From contig WPIO01000010.1 in NCBI GenBank assembly GCA_009760855.2, positions 574,501-638,500 on the forward strand: DNA of 64,000 bases. Direction: 5' to 3'. Under the pieces are notes generated by a model, which saw nothing but the letters and a program-made list of their open reading frames with translations, searched no databases and had not been told where the DNA came from. The DNA comes from Cristatella mucedo (Eukaryota > Bryozoa > Phylactolaemata > Cristatellidae). Made by a program: the position numbers and the translations under genes. Below are positions 41,971 to 52,457 of the stretch, one piece after another (within the stretch, counting starts at the first letter, position 1; the number at the start of each line of letters is the position of its first letter).

Positions 41971-42794
41971 TTTTTATGGTTTCTGACAGACAGGTTGGTT
42001 CTTCTCCTTCGTTTTGATGCGCGTAAGTGTCAAATATAAAGCCGTGTTGCATGTTGGTTATGTTGCATATGCTATTAGCTATAGCGGAGTGGGGAGAGAA
42101 TATTAACCACGAAAGCTTTTGGCTCCACCGAGCAGCAACCTCGATTCACGAGTTATATATATAATACAGGCGTCCCTCTTTTATCGTGGTTAATCAGTTC
42201 TAGACTCTACCGAGATAAGTGAATTTCTGCGAAGTGTGATTTTTTATTTAACAATCACATATTTTCGGAGTTAGAGCATAGAACATATAAAACCTGTTCA
42301 CAACCCTCCAAATAGAGTTTTTAGCATTATTAGAGCACTCTGGACATGAAATAATACCCCTTTAGTCACCATTACACTTCTATTACCCAATTAGACAAAT
42401 TAAGAGAAAATAAGACATATAAGACTCTACAAATATCATAGTATTATTGTCGTACTTTTATTGGACATTTAGTTGCTAGGATGGCCAATCGGTAAAGTTT
42501 TACTGTATCGTCATCTTACCCTTGCGGTGTAACGGCAACTTTCGAGCACCTTCTAGGCTCAATGTAGCACTCAATAAATTTTGCTTTCCAGAACTTTTTG
42601 GAAACCCGTGACTGCAAATCTGTTCAAAGACTTCATAGCACCCGGACACTTACGTAGTTCCAATCAGTCAGTTTTTTTCGCCAGCCCGGGCGTTAGCAAC
42701 CCGGCTTGCTTCGTTACCCGAGGAGTTCGTAACCCGGGAGCCAGCTGCATTTACCGGTATATTTGCACTGGTGCAGCTCTCAGCTTAGCCGCGA

Positions 42795-43030
42795 TGGGAC
42801 CCCTTGCCTTAGCTGGGTCTACTAGGGCGCCTAGTTCAGACCCAGCTCCTGACCCACCTAGCACAGGTTAGAATGGAGCTTTATGCAGGCGATGCGGTTA
42901 GGAGATGGAGCGACTAATGTGCTTGTCTTAGCGGGTTCGACTAGGACACCTAGTACAGGCCCGGCTCCTGGTCTACCCGCTAAAGTTAGAATGAAGCCTG
43001 GTGCAGACAATGCGGTCAGGATGTGCACCG
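42795..43030. repeat. Degenerate tandem duplication, about 115-120 bp unit
   Basis: The unit starting 'ccttgccttagctgggtctactagggc' at about 42795 recurs diverged at about 42925 ('cttgtcttagcgggttcgactagga'). Both end in 'gcagacgatgcggt'-like sequence (42887-42900 and 43004-43018). Confidence 0.7.
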
Positions 43031-43120
43031 AATAATATGCTGAAGTAGAAATAGCAACTACACGCGAGGTCAGAAGTTTAGAGGAGAGAGAATATAATGG
43101 GACGACTGACAGAGCTCGGG

Positions 43121-43209
43121 GCTGCCGCTTGGGTAGTCGATCAGAGACTACGCCTCGAGAGCACGGCTGCAGCTTGGGTAGTCGATGCGAGACTACGCTT
43201 CGAGAGCAC
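43121..43209. repeat. Tandem duplication, about 45-bp unit
   Basis: Two adjacent copies of 'gctgccgcttgggtagtcga...gagactacgc..cgagagcac', differing at a few positions. Confidence 0.85.
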
Positions 43210-44024
43210 GAGAGACGAACCTACGGCGACGAACAGCTAAGTGCAACTTTGACTTCGCAGTTGTGTTCTGCCGGCTACTCAGTTAGCTGCTCGTATCTTG
43301 GGGTTCTGTAGCGACCCGCCTTCGCGGTTGGGACAATCGCTGGGCGCGCATAGGATAGTTTATTATACGCGGCTTCGGGAGTTCGTGCAGTTAGCTCCGT
43401 CGGTCAGGTACGCGCCGCGTAAAGGCCGGCGGGTAACCACTACTGACAGGCCCGCAATAGACTGTTGCTTTCGGCACCCAGTTGTGGCCGCCTGTGTTTT
43501 AACCGCGCTGCAGCACTGCATCACACAGTCCACCGGTAGAGAACAGGGGGACGAGCTTCTCTGCACGGTTACATATTGTAATGGCCCATGACTCTGTCGG
43601 CTGAGCTAGGCCACTTACGGTAAAGCAAAGACAAATAAATGCCTGATAAGCGGGCAAATATGTATGTAAAATGTCAATACAGTTTAATAAGAACACAGTC
43701 GAAATGATGTCTCCCCACAGACCCAACTCGAAGTGAACTTCCGACACTGCTAGTACACAAACAGGGGCGAACCCCACCCGCCAGCTCAAGGCGACTTTCC
43801 CGCTGAAGAGACAGGCTAGCCTGCTTGCCTGTCGGCTCAGAAGCTGATAGCTTTTCTAATAACGGAGCAACCGTTCGCTTGTAAAAGATTCTGTCCTTTG
43901 GGCTGATGTACAAATTGCAATCAACTGGCATTCGTTCAATAACTTGGCAATGATTTTAATGTGCGGCTAAACCTCGACCGTGAGGGGGGTTTCGCAGGGT
44001 GAAGGTAAGCTGACTTTAACAGCC

Positions 44025-44130
44025 TCATTTATATAGCGGCAGAAGAACCTTAATGGCTATCACCATAGCCTGCATCAGACAGTAAAGGATCGCCTACTTT
44101 AGGACCGAGCATACGATCTGGATCGTGAAG
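44025..44130 (-). mobile_element. SINE-2 fragment
   Basis: Minus-strand remnant of the SINE-2 body: 'tatagcggcagaagaacctta', 'ggctatcaccatagcctgc', 'ggatcgcctactttaggaccgag'. The tRNA-like head is lost. Confidence 0.65.
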
Positions 44131-45689
44131 GGCGAGCAACTTACGCATTTCTCTTCGGAATCTGCTCCGACAGGCCACACTAAAGACTTGTTATTATAGG
44201 TCCTATTTTACTTAACTAATCGCTTTAGCTGCTAGTGAAAATACTAAGACGAATTTGCAAAGCCTCGCTGGACGCGCACCACCCGGAAGCATTTTCGACT
44301 AGCTGCAATTTAGAGCATACGGAGAGCCCGGTGCAATCGCCGAAAGCGAACATCTCGGCAGGACTTGTCGCCGCAATGATCACTTCACTACTTCTGAGAC
44401 CTTGAAAATTACAAAAAAAATTGAAACCGACACTGAGCGTGCCCACCGCTCTCAAAGAATTCGTAGCCACATGTAAAACAGAAGAATGTGTTCTCCTCAG
44501 AAGGAAGACTTTGAATCTGCAAAGGCAAGGGGCCTCTAGATTCGCTACGTGCTTAATTTATACTTACATTCAACCGATTTATTTACTTTACGAGCAATCT
44601 TGTTCTTGGGCATGATGTAAGATAGGTTTTTTAGTTTCAGCTTTTGGCGACGCTCTCGGTCTTTAATCTTCTTCAGTCTCTCGCTGTTGAGTAAAGCAAA
44701 AAACTACGCATCCTTTAATTTGCAGTTCGACGCCGAATGCATTTCTGTTTTTTGTCTGCGATAGTTATGCACATATTCTAGGTGCTTATAACCCATTGCC
44801 AACAAAGTAGGCCTCATAACTACTAAGTAGGGAATTATTCACAGCAGCACGCGAGGAAGAGTTTATAACCGACGACACATCAACAGGCTGCTCTTTCCGA
44901 ACCCTAGATCATCCACGTAAACAGATAGGCAAGTGCGATCGCATGACTATTCCGACACGCCTTATTTTTGATAACTTCTCTACTGTTCAGTATAATACGA
45001 TTTGTTTCTGATCTGGTCATGAACTGTGCAGTTTATACGTGCATATTTAATACACTTTGTTCAAAATCCCACAAAAGTTGTTCTCGCCAAGATGCTGATA
45101 TTTCTCTCATGTGTCGTTCCGTTAATGGTGCACCGGGACGTCCGGCTCCTCCGGGAACAGGTCGCCATCATCAATATGCAGATCTACGCCGACCTCGCTG
45201 TGGTCGAACTCGGATTCGTCCTCCGAGTTTTTCTTCTGTCCATGATGAACAGCAGCAGCGATTACGATCTCTCGAACGCAGCAGATGGCAGGCTTCGTGG
45301 AGAACCAGGTCAACCCTCCAGCTAACCAGCCCACACGCTACAGGGTCCAATAGATTAGGAGTCTTAAGTTATCTGAAATTTTTATATTATACATGAACAG
45401 TTATACATGAGCAATTTTTATATTATACGCGTACTGTATAGTTGATTTTGGGGCTGTATTATACAGGTTGTGTATATGCAGCACAATACTTCTCTTTCTC
45501 GATCTTGTTCAAATGAAACATAATTTGCTATTGGCGTTAATTTACGTAAGAGCTCTCCCCCATTGGTCAGCGATAGCATTTGTCTAGTTCGCCCCCTATG
45601 AACGGCAGGCATGAGAAATGGCATCGGTGCGTCCATGCCAACAGCAGGTGCAGCTCATATTGGTACTGCAGTGCTTCAGCATGTAAAAA
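44131..45689. other. Unassigned; possible coding exon near 45.1-45.3 kb
   Basis: Most of this stretch shows nothing. At 45122-45334 the minus strand has a GC-rich open frame ending KKNSEDESEFDHSEVGVDLH and FPEEPDVPVHH then TAA, which looks like an acidic protein C-terminus and follows an acceptor-like 'ttggaccctgtag'. It could be a last exon of a minus-strand gene, possibly coilin, but I see no similarity to coilin. Confidence 0.25.
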
Positions 45690-45862
45690 AAATCCTAGCT
45701 GATTAAACAGCCTCTCTTTGTATAGCGACAGAAGAGCCTTTACGGCTATCACCACCGCTTGCAGTGGTGATAAAGAAACGCCCACCACAGGAATCGAACC
45801 CACGACCTCGGGACCGAGGTCGTGAAAGCAACCGCCTTACCTAGTGTGCCATCACGCACGGA
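45690..45862 (-). mobile_element. SINE-2 (tRNA-derived)
   Basis: Read on the minus strand, it begins with a tRNA-like head having 'gcacactaggtaaggcgg' (A-box region) and a perfect internal promoter B box, GGTTCGATTCC. The body is 'atcaccactgcaagcggtgg' and 'ggctcttctgtcgctataca', and the end is 'agctaggatttttt'. A run of T at the end could be a pol III terminator or the tail. About 90% like the copy at 53.2 kb by eye. Confidence 0.85.
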
Positions 45863-46033
45863 AACAGCACTTGGCTGGACTGAACCGTTTACAGCTAGGG
45901 CAAGAGAATGATTATATTTTGACTGTAAAATTATATGCTTGGTATTCACACTGCACCTGTTTCCACACAAAAAACTACGATCACGTTAGGTTACCAAGGA
46001 GGAAGAGATGCCAGCGGTATATATACTTTAATT

Positions 46034-46085
46034 TAATAATAATAATGCACTTGATAAAGCGCCCTCAGACAACTCAATCTCTAAC
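46034..46085 (-). mobile_element. LINE-A tail fragment
   Basis: Only (AAT)n and the left half of the 3' hairpin (cacttgataaagcgccctcag...tctcta) remain. Confidence 0.7.
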
Positions 46086-46320
46086 TAATTTAGTATCAAT
46101 AATTCAGTATTCTAACTCCACAAGTATCAGTATTTTTAAACTTACCATCAATGACTGGGTATTCCCATCCTATATCGCAGGTTGCTTTTGCAATCAAAGC
46201 CACGCGGGCAGATTTAAGATTTGGAAGAATGCACGCACTGAAGCATAATAGTCATCTCCAAATTGACAGAGGACGTACAACCAAGTCTATTTAAAAAAAA
46301 CCTCCCCGTTGTGGACATTA

Positions 46321-46360
46321 ACCACGCACGCACACACACACAAACACTACTTACATTCCG

Positions 46361-46391
<31 letters not shown>
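46321..46391. repeat. (CA)n and (TA)n microsatellites
   Basis: Short CA run followed, 25 bases on, by an interrupted TA run. Confidence 0.9.
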
Positions 46392-46392
<1 letters not shown>

Positions 46393-47187
46393 TACTCTGG
46401 TTTAGTTTTTCATAATGTTTATGTTTGCAATTGAGAAATACCATATTGATAGTAAGTATATGTCAGAAACGTATAAACTTTAGTAAGAAAGATACGAACA
46501 TGATAGCTCCTTGGTGCTACAGTAAATGAAACACAACACAGTAGCAGCAGTAAATACGGCCCTCACGCTCCCGATCGATACATAATCCTAAGAAGAAAGT
46601 CGCCTTCGAAGTTTTGTTAACACCAAATTAAGGTCACTGTGGTCACAAGATGGCATGTGAGCTGACAGATCCAAATGCATGATCATCTTAGTTCAGAAGA
46701 TGAGGGCTAACAAGTGCCATCATATTCTCCGTAACCTAAAAGAAAGAAAGAAACCTTTCTGTAGACAGCGGATTCACGTCAATAACGAAAAAAACGTATC
46801 CGTCACATTGAATAGCTCGAGATCTGCACAGCATAGCAAGAGATACGTAACTGCAGCAGAAACTACGAGACTCGTGACCTTGACAAGGATTAGCTGTGAC
46901 ATCAGACACAGCTGCAGTGGGAAGTCAATAAATTACCGTTCTATCTACAAGTTCAGGCTCATTCGTAAGAATCTCATCATCATCTTCGAGAGAAAGATGG
47001 AATTTTCCATGTCCGGCCTTATTTTCTAAAATAAAAAGGATATATGAGATCACTGCCAAAGCTCACACAAGGAAAAGTCAAAGACAAACACGGAAAACAT
47101 TGCAGCGATCGATCGCCGGGAACGAAAAATTAATGTTACAAATCACATGCCCAATTCTTGCGTATCAAAACAAAATAATAATATATT
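46392..47187. other. Unassigned sequence
   Basis: One open frame of 116 codons on the plus strand (46679-47029), rich in Lys and Arg, has no recognisable motif and no neighbouring exon that I can connect. I do not call it a gene. Confidence 0.3.
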
Positions 47188-47283
47188 TGTATTGTGCCAT
47201 CGGAGAAATTAATCTCTTTCTAGGCCACTTTACATTTGGTGCAAAGGAAGCAAGATCGGATGCTAAATGGCAGCCCATAGAGG
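47188..47283 (-). mobile_element. LINE-A 3' end fragment
   Basis: Hairpin region 'gccatcggagaaattaatct' and 'ctaggccactttacatttgg' plus the start of the 3' UTR. Confidence 0.65.
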
Positions 47284-47284
47284 A

Positions 47285-47428
47285 ATAATAATAATAATAA
47301 TAATTCATTTGTATAGCGCCCCAAGAGAACTAAATCTCTATCCAGGCGCTTCACATATGCCTCAGGGCTCGAGCCCACGACCTCAGCCAGACCTTGGTCG
47401 GGGCGAGCACCTTAACCGCTGGACCAAC
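47285..47428 (-). mobile_element. SINE-1 (tRNA-derived)
   Basis: Well-preserved minus-strand copy: (AAT)n tail, hairpin (gcgccccaagagaact...tccaggcgc), 'ttcacatatgcctc', B-box complement 'gggctcgagccc', and head 'gaccttggtcggggcgagca' and 'accttaaccgctggacca'. It appears to have inserted into or next to LINE-A sequence that continues at 47431. Confidence 0.9.
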
Positions 47429-47430
47429 CC

Positions 47431-47525
47431 AGGAAGAATCACAGTGAACCACTAAATGCTGTGATAAATAGATGTGTTTTTAGCTTCCTTCTTAATGTCG
47501 TCAAGTCAGGGGATGTCGTAAGGGG
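47431..47525 (-). mobile_element. LINE-A internal fragment
   Basis: Matches the reverse transcriptase C-terminus and stop region of LINE-A on the minus strand (compare 18838-18930). Confidence 0.75.
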
Positions 47526-48889
47526 GCATCAGTTGGAAGGGGGCATCCCTCACAGTTCTAACTGAACGAGGCTGCTATGCTTTCAAATCATGCAACCAAC
47601 TTTGGCTCAATCTAGTTTCAGTCTAAGCTCGTGCTGATCAGAGGCATAACCAGGATTAAGAAAGTATAAAGCTAGACTATGACATAGTAATTCGAAATCA
47701 AAAAACCCTTCCCTAAGCATATGATAACTTATATAATTATTTTGGATAACAATTTTCTGTGTTCATTATTTCTACTGCACAATTCAAATGACGTGAAACA
47801 AATTAGGCAAACAATCATTTCATCACGAGAAGGCAAAATGACAAGCACACACCCACTCCTTATCACACATCCACATCACTCCTTACTGTACTCTGCCAAC
47901 CAATTCTATGCAAAAATTTCACCCAAGCAAGCTGCAATCTCCAGAAGCACATCTCAAAAAACTCTCCACGGTCAGAAAAAAGGTAAGTAAGTCATCACTT
48001 TTTTTTGTTAACTTCTCTTCCAAACCAATAAGGAAGTCGGTGATCGAAGTAAACGAGCGAGAAGGCAGACTTTAAAATCTTGAGTTTGACTGGACTAAAT
48101 TTCAAGTCATCCGAGCTGGTCCACACTCTTCATACAAGCAGCCGAGTTCACACTTTACCCGAGACCTGAATTAGATCCACTTATCATCTTACCATGTGAG
48201 CCAACACAAGTGCACTAACTGCACATGCTTGCATGCAGCTCTAGAAATCTGACGATGCCAGAACTTAGTGCCGCAATTCTAAACAGAGAGTAGTCTAAGA
48301 ATAAGCTACAAAAAGCCAATACGAAAAGCTGCACACAAAAGCGATCGACCAAGCTCTAACTGTACGTCTTGGCAAACTTACCAAAAGTATCTATGCACGG
48401 CTTACTGTGGTCCTAGCACCCGTGCAAAAGCAGTCAAGAATGATTAAAAGTAGGGTAAAATCTACCATTTCCGTGAAAATATCCAAAAATAGGCCGAGAC
48501 TAAAAGATACCTCAGCTGATATGTATGGGAAGAGCTAGTGGCAATGAATTCCCCTAGTAGACATGCCAAATCAAAATGATGGACTACCGCTAACTTGGAT
48601 GCTTGAGGATGGTGAGGCTGCACTGGCTGCAGACAGCGCAAGTTACACCTTAAGCTTGGCAGCAGCAAGCAAGCACCGAACAATCGCGGGCAGAATTTCA
48701 GCGGCTTCCGCAGCAGTTTCCGGCCTAGGCGTTGAATGGCTTGGTAACCTACTGCAGGCTCCACTAGAAACCAACCCATTTTTTCTTACTGCTCAGGCTG
48801 AGTAGAGGCTTGCTCCTCTGTCCTATCATTGCAAGCAATTTCACCAGGATTTAATAAACGATTGTCTGTTCCTTACCTTACGTCAATGT
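47526..48889. other. Unassigned sequence
   Basis: The strands at 48462-48805 are open in overlapping frames (alanine-rich on the plus strand), but I find neither splice context nor a family match. Nothing else is seen. Confidence 0.3.
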
Positions 48890-49390
48890 CTGCATTCAGG
48901 TCTGCCACTTGTGACCTCATCTCAAAGGTATCTCCCAGACTAAGCCGACTACTAGCCCTGTAGACGGCATATCTACTGTTCGTCTCCTGAGGTGCATGGA
49001 TTTGTTACTGCCCATCGATAATAACATAATAAATATGTCCTTAGCCTCAGTACCGTCCATTTACTTCAAAAGGACTGCTGACAGGCCAGTCATTAGGAAG
49101 TCAAAATTTGACCAAGAGAACTAGAGCAACTACCGCCCAGCCATCCTATAGACGTCCCTATCCAAGTCACTGAAACGAATAGCGGCAGACCAGATAATCT
49201 ATAGTCCAACTTCAAACCTAGCAATGAAGATTAAGCCACATTAAAAAAATATAGAGCTAATCACTCTACAGAGTCAGCACTATTGCAGGTGTATGATGAC
49301 CTTCTCAGGAATGCTGACTTGAGAAGAGTCTCGAAGGTTGTTTTGCCGAATCTTTCGGCAGCATTTAAACCTACTGACCTTCAAATCCTG
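48890..49390 (+). mobile_element. LINE-A-like reverse transcriptase fragment (old)
   Basis: Degenerate coding sequence for the part upstream of the catalytic core. The 'aactagagcaactaccgccc' region reads like the SNYRPISNL block, and 'ctaatcactctacagagtca' like the NHSTESALLRVYND block, with stops and frameshifts. It ends before the catalytic motif. Confidence 0.65.
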
Positions 49391-49989
49391 TCCCGATCCA
49401 GATGTTTCACAAATGTAGCAGAGCTCGAGCCCACGACCCGAGTCGTAAAACAAATTTACCGATCTCAATATCATGCATGACTTGTATCCCAACTTGTTGA
49501 ACCTTGGTAGATCGAGATACCTCAGTGAGCTTGTTGATGCGTAAGCTTGTGACTTTTATAAACCTTCACTTTCAGTGTAGCATAACACGGCCATTAATTT
49601 GTGATCAGAGTGAAATTTGAAATGCGAGTTCAGTTCTGCCTGATTAACACAGCCCCACAATTATTTCTGATTTCGGTCAGGTAGGTTTTGCTCCATGGTC
49701 GTAGAAAAAAAACCTTTATGTCCATGGTCGTAGAAAAAAAAGCTCCAGGATGTTTGATGATTTGTACAGCAAAACCTACCACACCGAAATAATCATCGGT
49801 CTGTGGAAGTCTTCAGAACTTCCGATCCCGTTTCTGGTATGGTTTTCCTTTGAAAGGGACCATAAAAACATTCGATTGTCGGACCAATTTTATAACTATT
49901 TTTTGTACTTTCCCGGTAAAGGCGAGCATCTCACCTCTTGGCAGTGAGTCCATGCCAAAGAGATCATTCCCACTGGATCCCTCTCCCTC

Positions 49990-50850
49990 AGTTCTTTGCC
50001 ATTACCTCAACGGATGCCTTCGAGCCTTCCACTACAGACCTCATTTTGAAGGTTATCTCCCAGTCTTACAATACCACTAGCCCTCTCGACCCAATACAAC
50101 TGCTGTCCTTCTAAGGTGCTTTAATTTTGTGCTGACCTGCATAATAAATATAATAAATGTGTCCTCAACCTCAGGTCTTGTCTCAGTATATGTCAATAAG
50201 GCGGTTGTTGGGCCACTCATTAAGAAGACGAAACGAGAGTGAGTCTCCTGACAGTCTTTCCTATCAGATAGTTGAGCGAGCAGTGTCGGACCAACTAAAT
50301 TCACTAATCAAATGATCAGTCATAGCAAGAAATTTCCAATCAGTTTTAGAGATAATCACTCGACAGAGTCAGCACTTCTGTGAATGAGCACTGCTGATAA
50401 TGACATTCTCAGAAGTGCAAGCATAGGTAGCGTGGATAGGTCGGCTCTCTATCCGCGTTTGGCTGGACCTTTCAGCTCTGCCTCCAGCCATGCTAAAATC
50501 CTATGAAGACCATGTATGTCCTTTAGCTCCTATGCTCCCAAAGCCTAGAACTCCAAACCGAATGACGTCAGGACATCGACTGACTTGACATTTAAAAAGG
50601 AGACCAAAAACCCACCAGTTACTTGCAGTATTTCCTACGTTTACTGCAGCATTACTGTAGTGTTACTTTACTGCAGTATTTGCTACGTCTGTGTGAATTG
50701 CCCTTTTCGTGCTGACACGGTGCAAGCTATCAGTACCCAATTGACAGGCGCCCTTTCTAGAATAAGAAAAAGTGCCTAGAAAGAGGTTTACTCCTCTTAC
50801 AGCGCTTTATAAATGCCTTAGCATTGTTACTATTATTATTTTTATTATTA
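49990..50850 (+). mobile_element. LINE-A-like copy, internally deleted (old)
   Basis: Pieces of the upstream reverse transcriptase region (SPLDPI-like at about 50085-50100, NHSTES-like at about 50355-50375), then the C-terminal region (50500-50600), then a 3' end with hairpin 'gtgcctagaaagagg...cctcttacagcgct' and ATT-rich tail. Heavily mutated and with large internal deletions. Confidence 0.65.
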
Positions 50851-51053
50851 TTACCATAGGAAACCTAGCCCTGTCAAATGCACTTAACCTATAACTCCAG
50901 CAATAACACTACCGGTAGCCGACAGGCATCAATTTCGACTACAGCCCTTAGGAGTGAACAGGTGTAGCGAGAGGTCCATCAACACCAACAGAATGTCCAT
51001 CTCTATGGACCAGCATGAAGGTCGTGCATGAGATTTTTATACTAACAATCACT

Positions 51054-51195
51054 AGAGCTGGTTTGGTCTAGCGGTCAAGGTGCTCGCCCCGACCAAGGTC
51101 TGACTGAGGTCGTGGGCTCGAGCCCCGAGGCATATGCGAAGCGCCTGAATAGAGATTAAGCTCTCTTGGGGTGCTATATAAATGAATTATTCATA
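51054..51195 (+). mobile_element. SINE-1 (tRNA-derived), best copy
   Basis: Plus-strand copy. The head is 'gagctggtttggtctagcgg' and 'tcaaggtgctcgccccgacc', and the B box is GGCTCGAGCCC at about 51115-51125. The body is 'ggcatatgcgaagcgcctga', the hairpin is 'gcgcctgaatagagattaag' with 'ctctcttggggtgc', and it ends in an AT-rich tail. Confidence 0.92.
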
Positions 51196-51435
51196 TACCA
51201 GTCAAGGCAATCCACAAGAAGCAAGAAGGGTCTTCTTTATCCGATCTATTTCCTTCATCCGTGCACTAGGGCTTGCGTCGCCAAGCTGAGCTAGCTAGAT
51301 GAGGCAAAAGTATCCGGGTCGTCGCGACGACGTCACAACGAGAGCCGTGAGAAGCCCGGCGAGACAAGCATGGGGGAGTGGGGTTCGCCACTGCGCGGCT
51401 GTGGAGGAAGGGGGCAGCAGCAGCAGCAGCGTTAC

Positions 51436-51502
51436 CCGGCAGCCGGTCCAGCTCTATTTCCACCATTCCTGTTCTTTGGTCGTATCCCTTAACAGTGCCC
51501 AC
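51436..51502 (-). CDS. COIL: COIL exon 3 (Tudor-like domain part)
   Basis: After acceptor 'tttactatgtaag', phase 0. VGTVKGYDQRTGMVEIELDR corresponds to vertebrate coilin KEGRILSHNPETQQVDIEIL. I end it at the donor CCGG/GTAACG, phase 1. Reading on gives an alanine-rich, then unrelated frame to a stop at 51266, less likely to be protein. Confidence 0.75.
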
Positions 51503-52424
51503 CTTACATAGTAAACCCAAAATAAAAGAGCACGAATAGTTAGCTCACAGGACACGAATATAGCTCATGACGCTAGAGTTGCAAAGCGCATGCACAAGTC
51601 AGCACAAGAACAACACTGCGGGCTCCGGTGGAAGCAGCGAAGTGTGAACTCGAGTGCAAAGTGGATGCCCAACGGAAAACCCCATTGGCATAGGTCGGGC
51701 CGGAACCTGCATAGGCAGCAGCAGCTGGGACGGACGGTAACAGCAGCAGCCACGCTACCTTATAGTTAGAAAGGTGAGGACAATAATTCTCCGACATCTC
51801 AACAACCTGCAACGCCAAAGTGCAAAGTGGTCACGTGCAAAGGGAAACGGTTTGCAATGCACAATACCAGCAGATCGGCAGGGTACTCAGTGCTAATGCT
51901 AGTAGGCCTGCCCAAGTCGACAAACAAAGTCGACTTAAAACAAATAGCTGAAACTGAAAACAAGGAAAGTAAGGCGGTTTGCCCTATCATGCCATCAGAC
52001 GACTGTGAGGAGTATGCAGTATTAGTGATCAAGCCATGCATACACATTAGCTTGCACGCGATTAGAGACACACATAGTTCTCGATGCTAGCTGGGTTTTT
52101 AGGGCAGCATTTACTGTCAGATTAATGGAAGCAGCATACCGTATTTCATTTCCGGTGCACGTGTGGTTCACATTTCACATGGCCACTTTAGGATGCTGTA
52201 GAACAGTGCCTTTGCATAAGTTTGCTATGCATGCTAACTGTGAGCACATTTGGGTCTGATTTGGTGGACATAAGGCAGGGCCATCGGATTTCGGTGCATC
52301 GATAGTAACTGAACATATAAAGTCTGCATTTAATCGAGTAGCAAGTTCCTAGCTGGCTATATGGTGCACACTAACTGTTATGCACTACTATATGAATTGT
52401 ACTGCTGAGGGAATGCCCATGCGT

Positions 52425-52457
<33 letters not shown>

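Larger units (their letters stand above)
41971..44024. other. Unassigned, GC-rich in part, with short tandem repeats
   Basis: No protein family recognised in the short frames. Contains two tandem duplications listed separately. Could be part of an unknown repetitive element. Confidence 0.35.

Noticed and set aside
45780-45860. Possible genuine tRNA gene.
   Set aside because: The same head with the same body recurs at 53.2 kb and the acceptor stem does not close, so it is a SINE head.
46679-47029. Lys/Arg-rich 116-codon plus-strand frame as a gene.
   Set aside because: No motif, no splice sites and no similarity that I can recognise.
46321-47290. Short spaced repeats resembling a CRISPR array.
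   Set aside because: They are CA/TA microsatellites and SINE/LINE tails in an animal genome; no repeat-spacer pattern.
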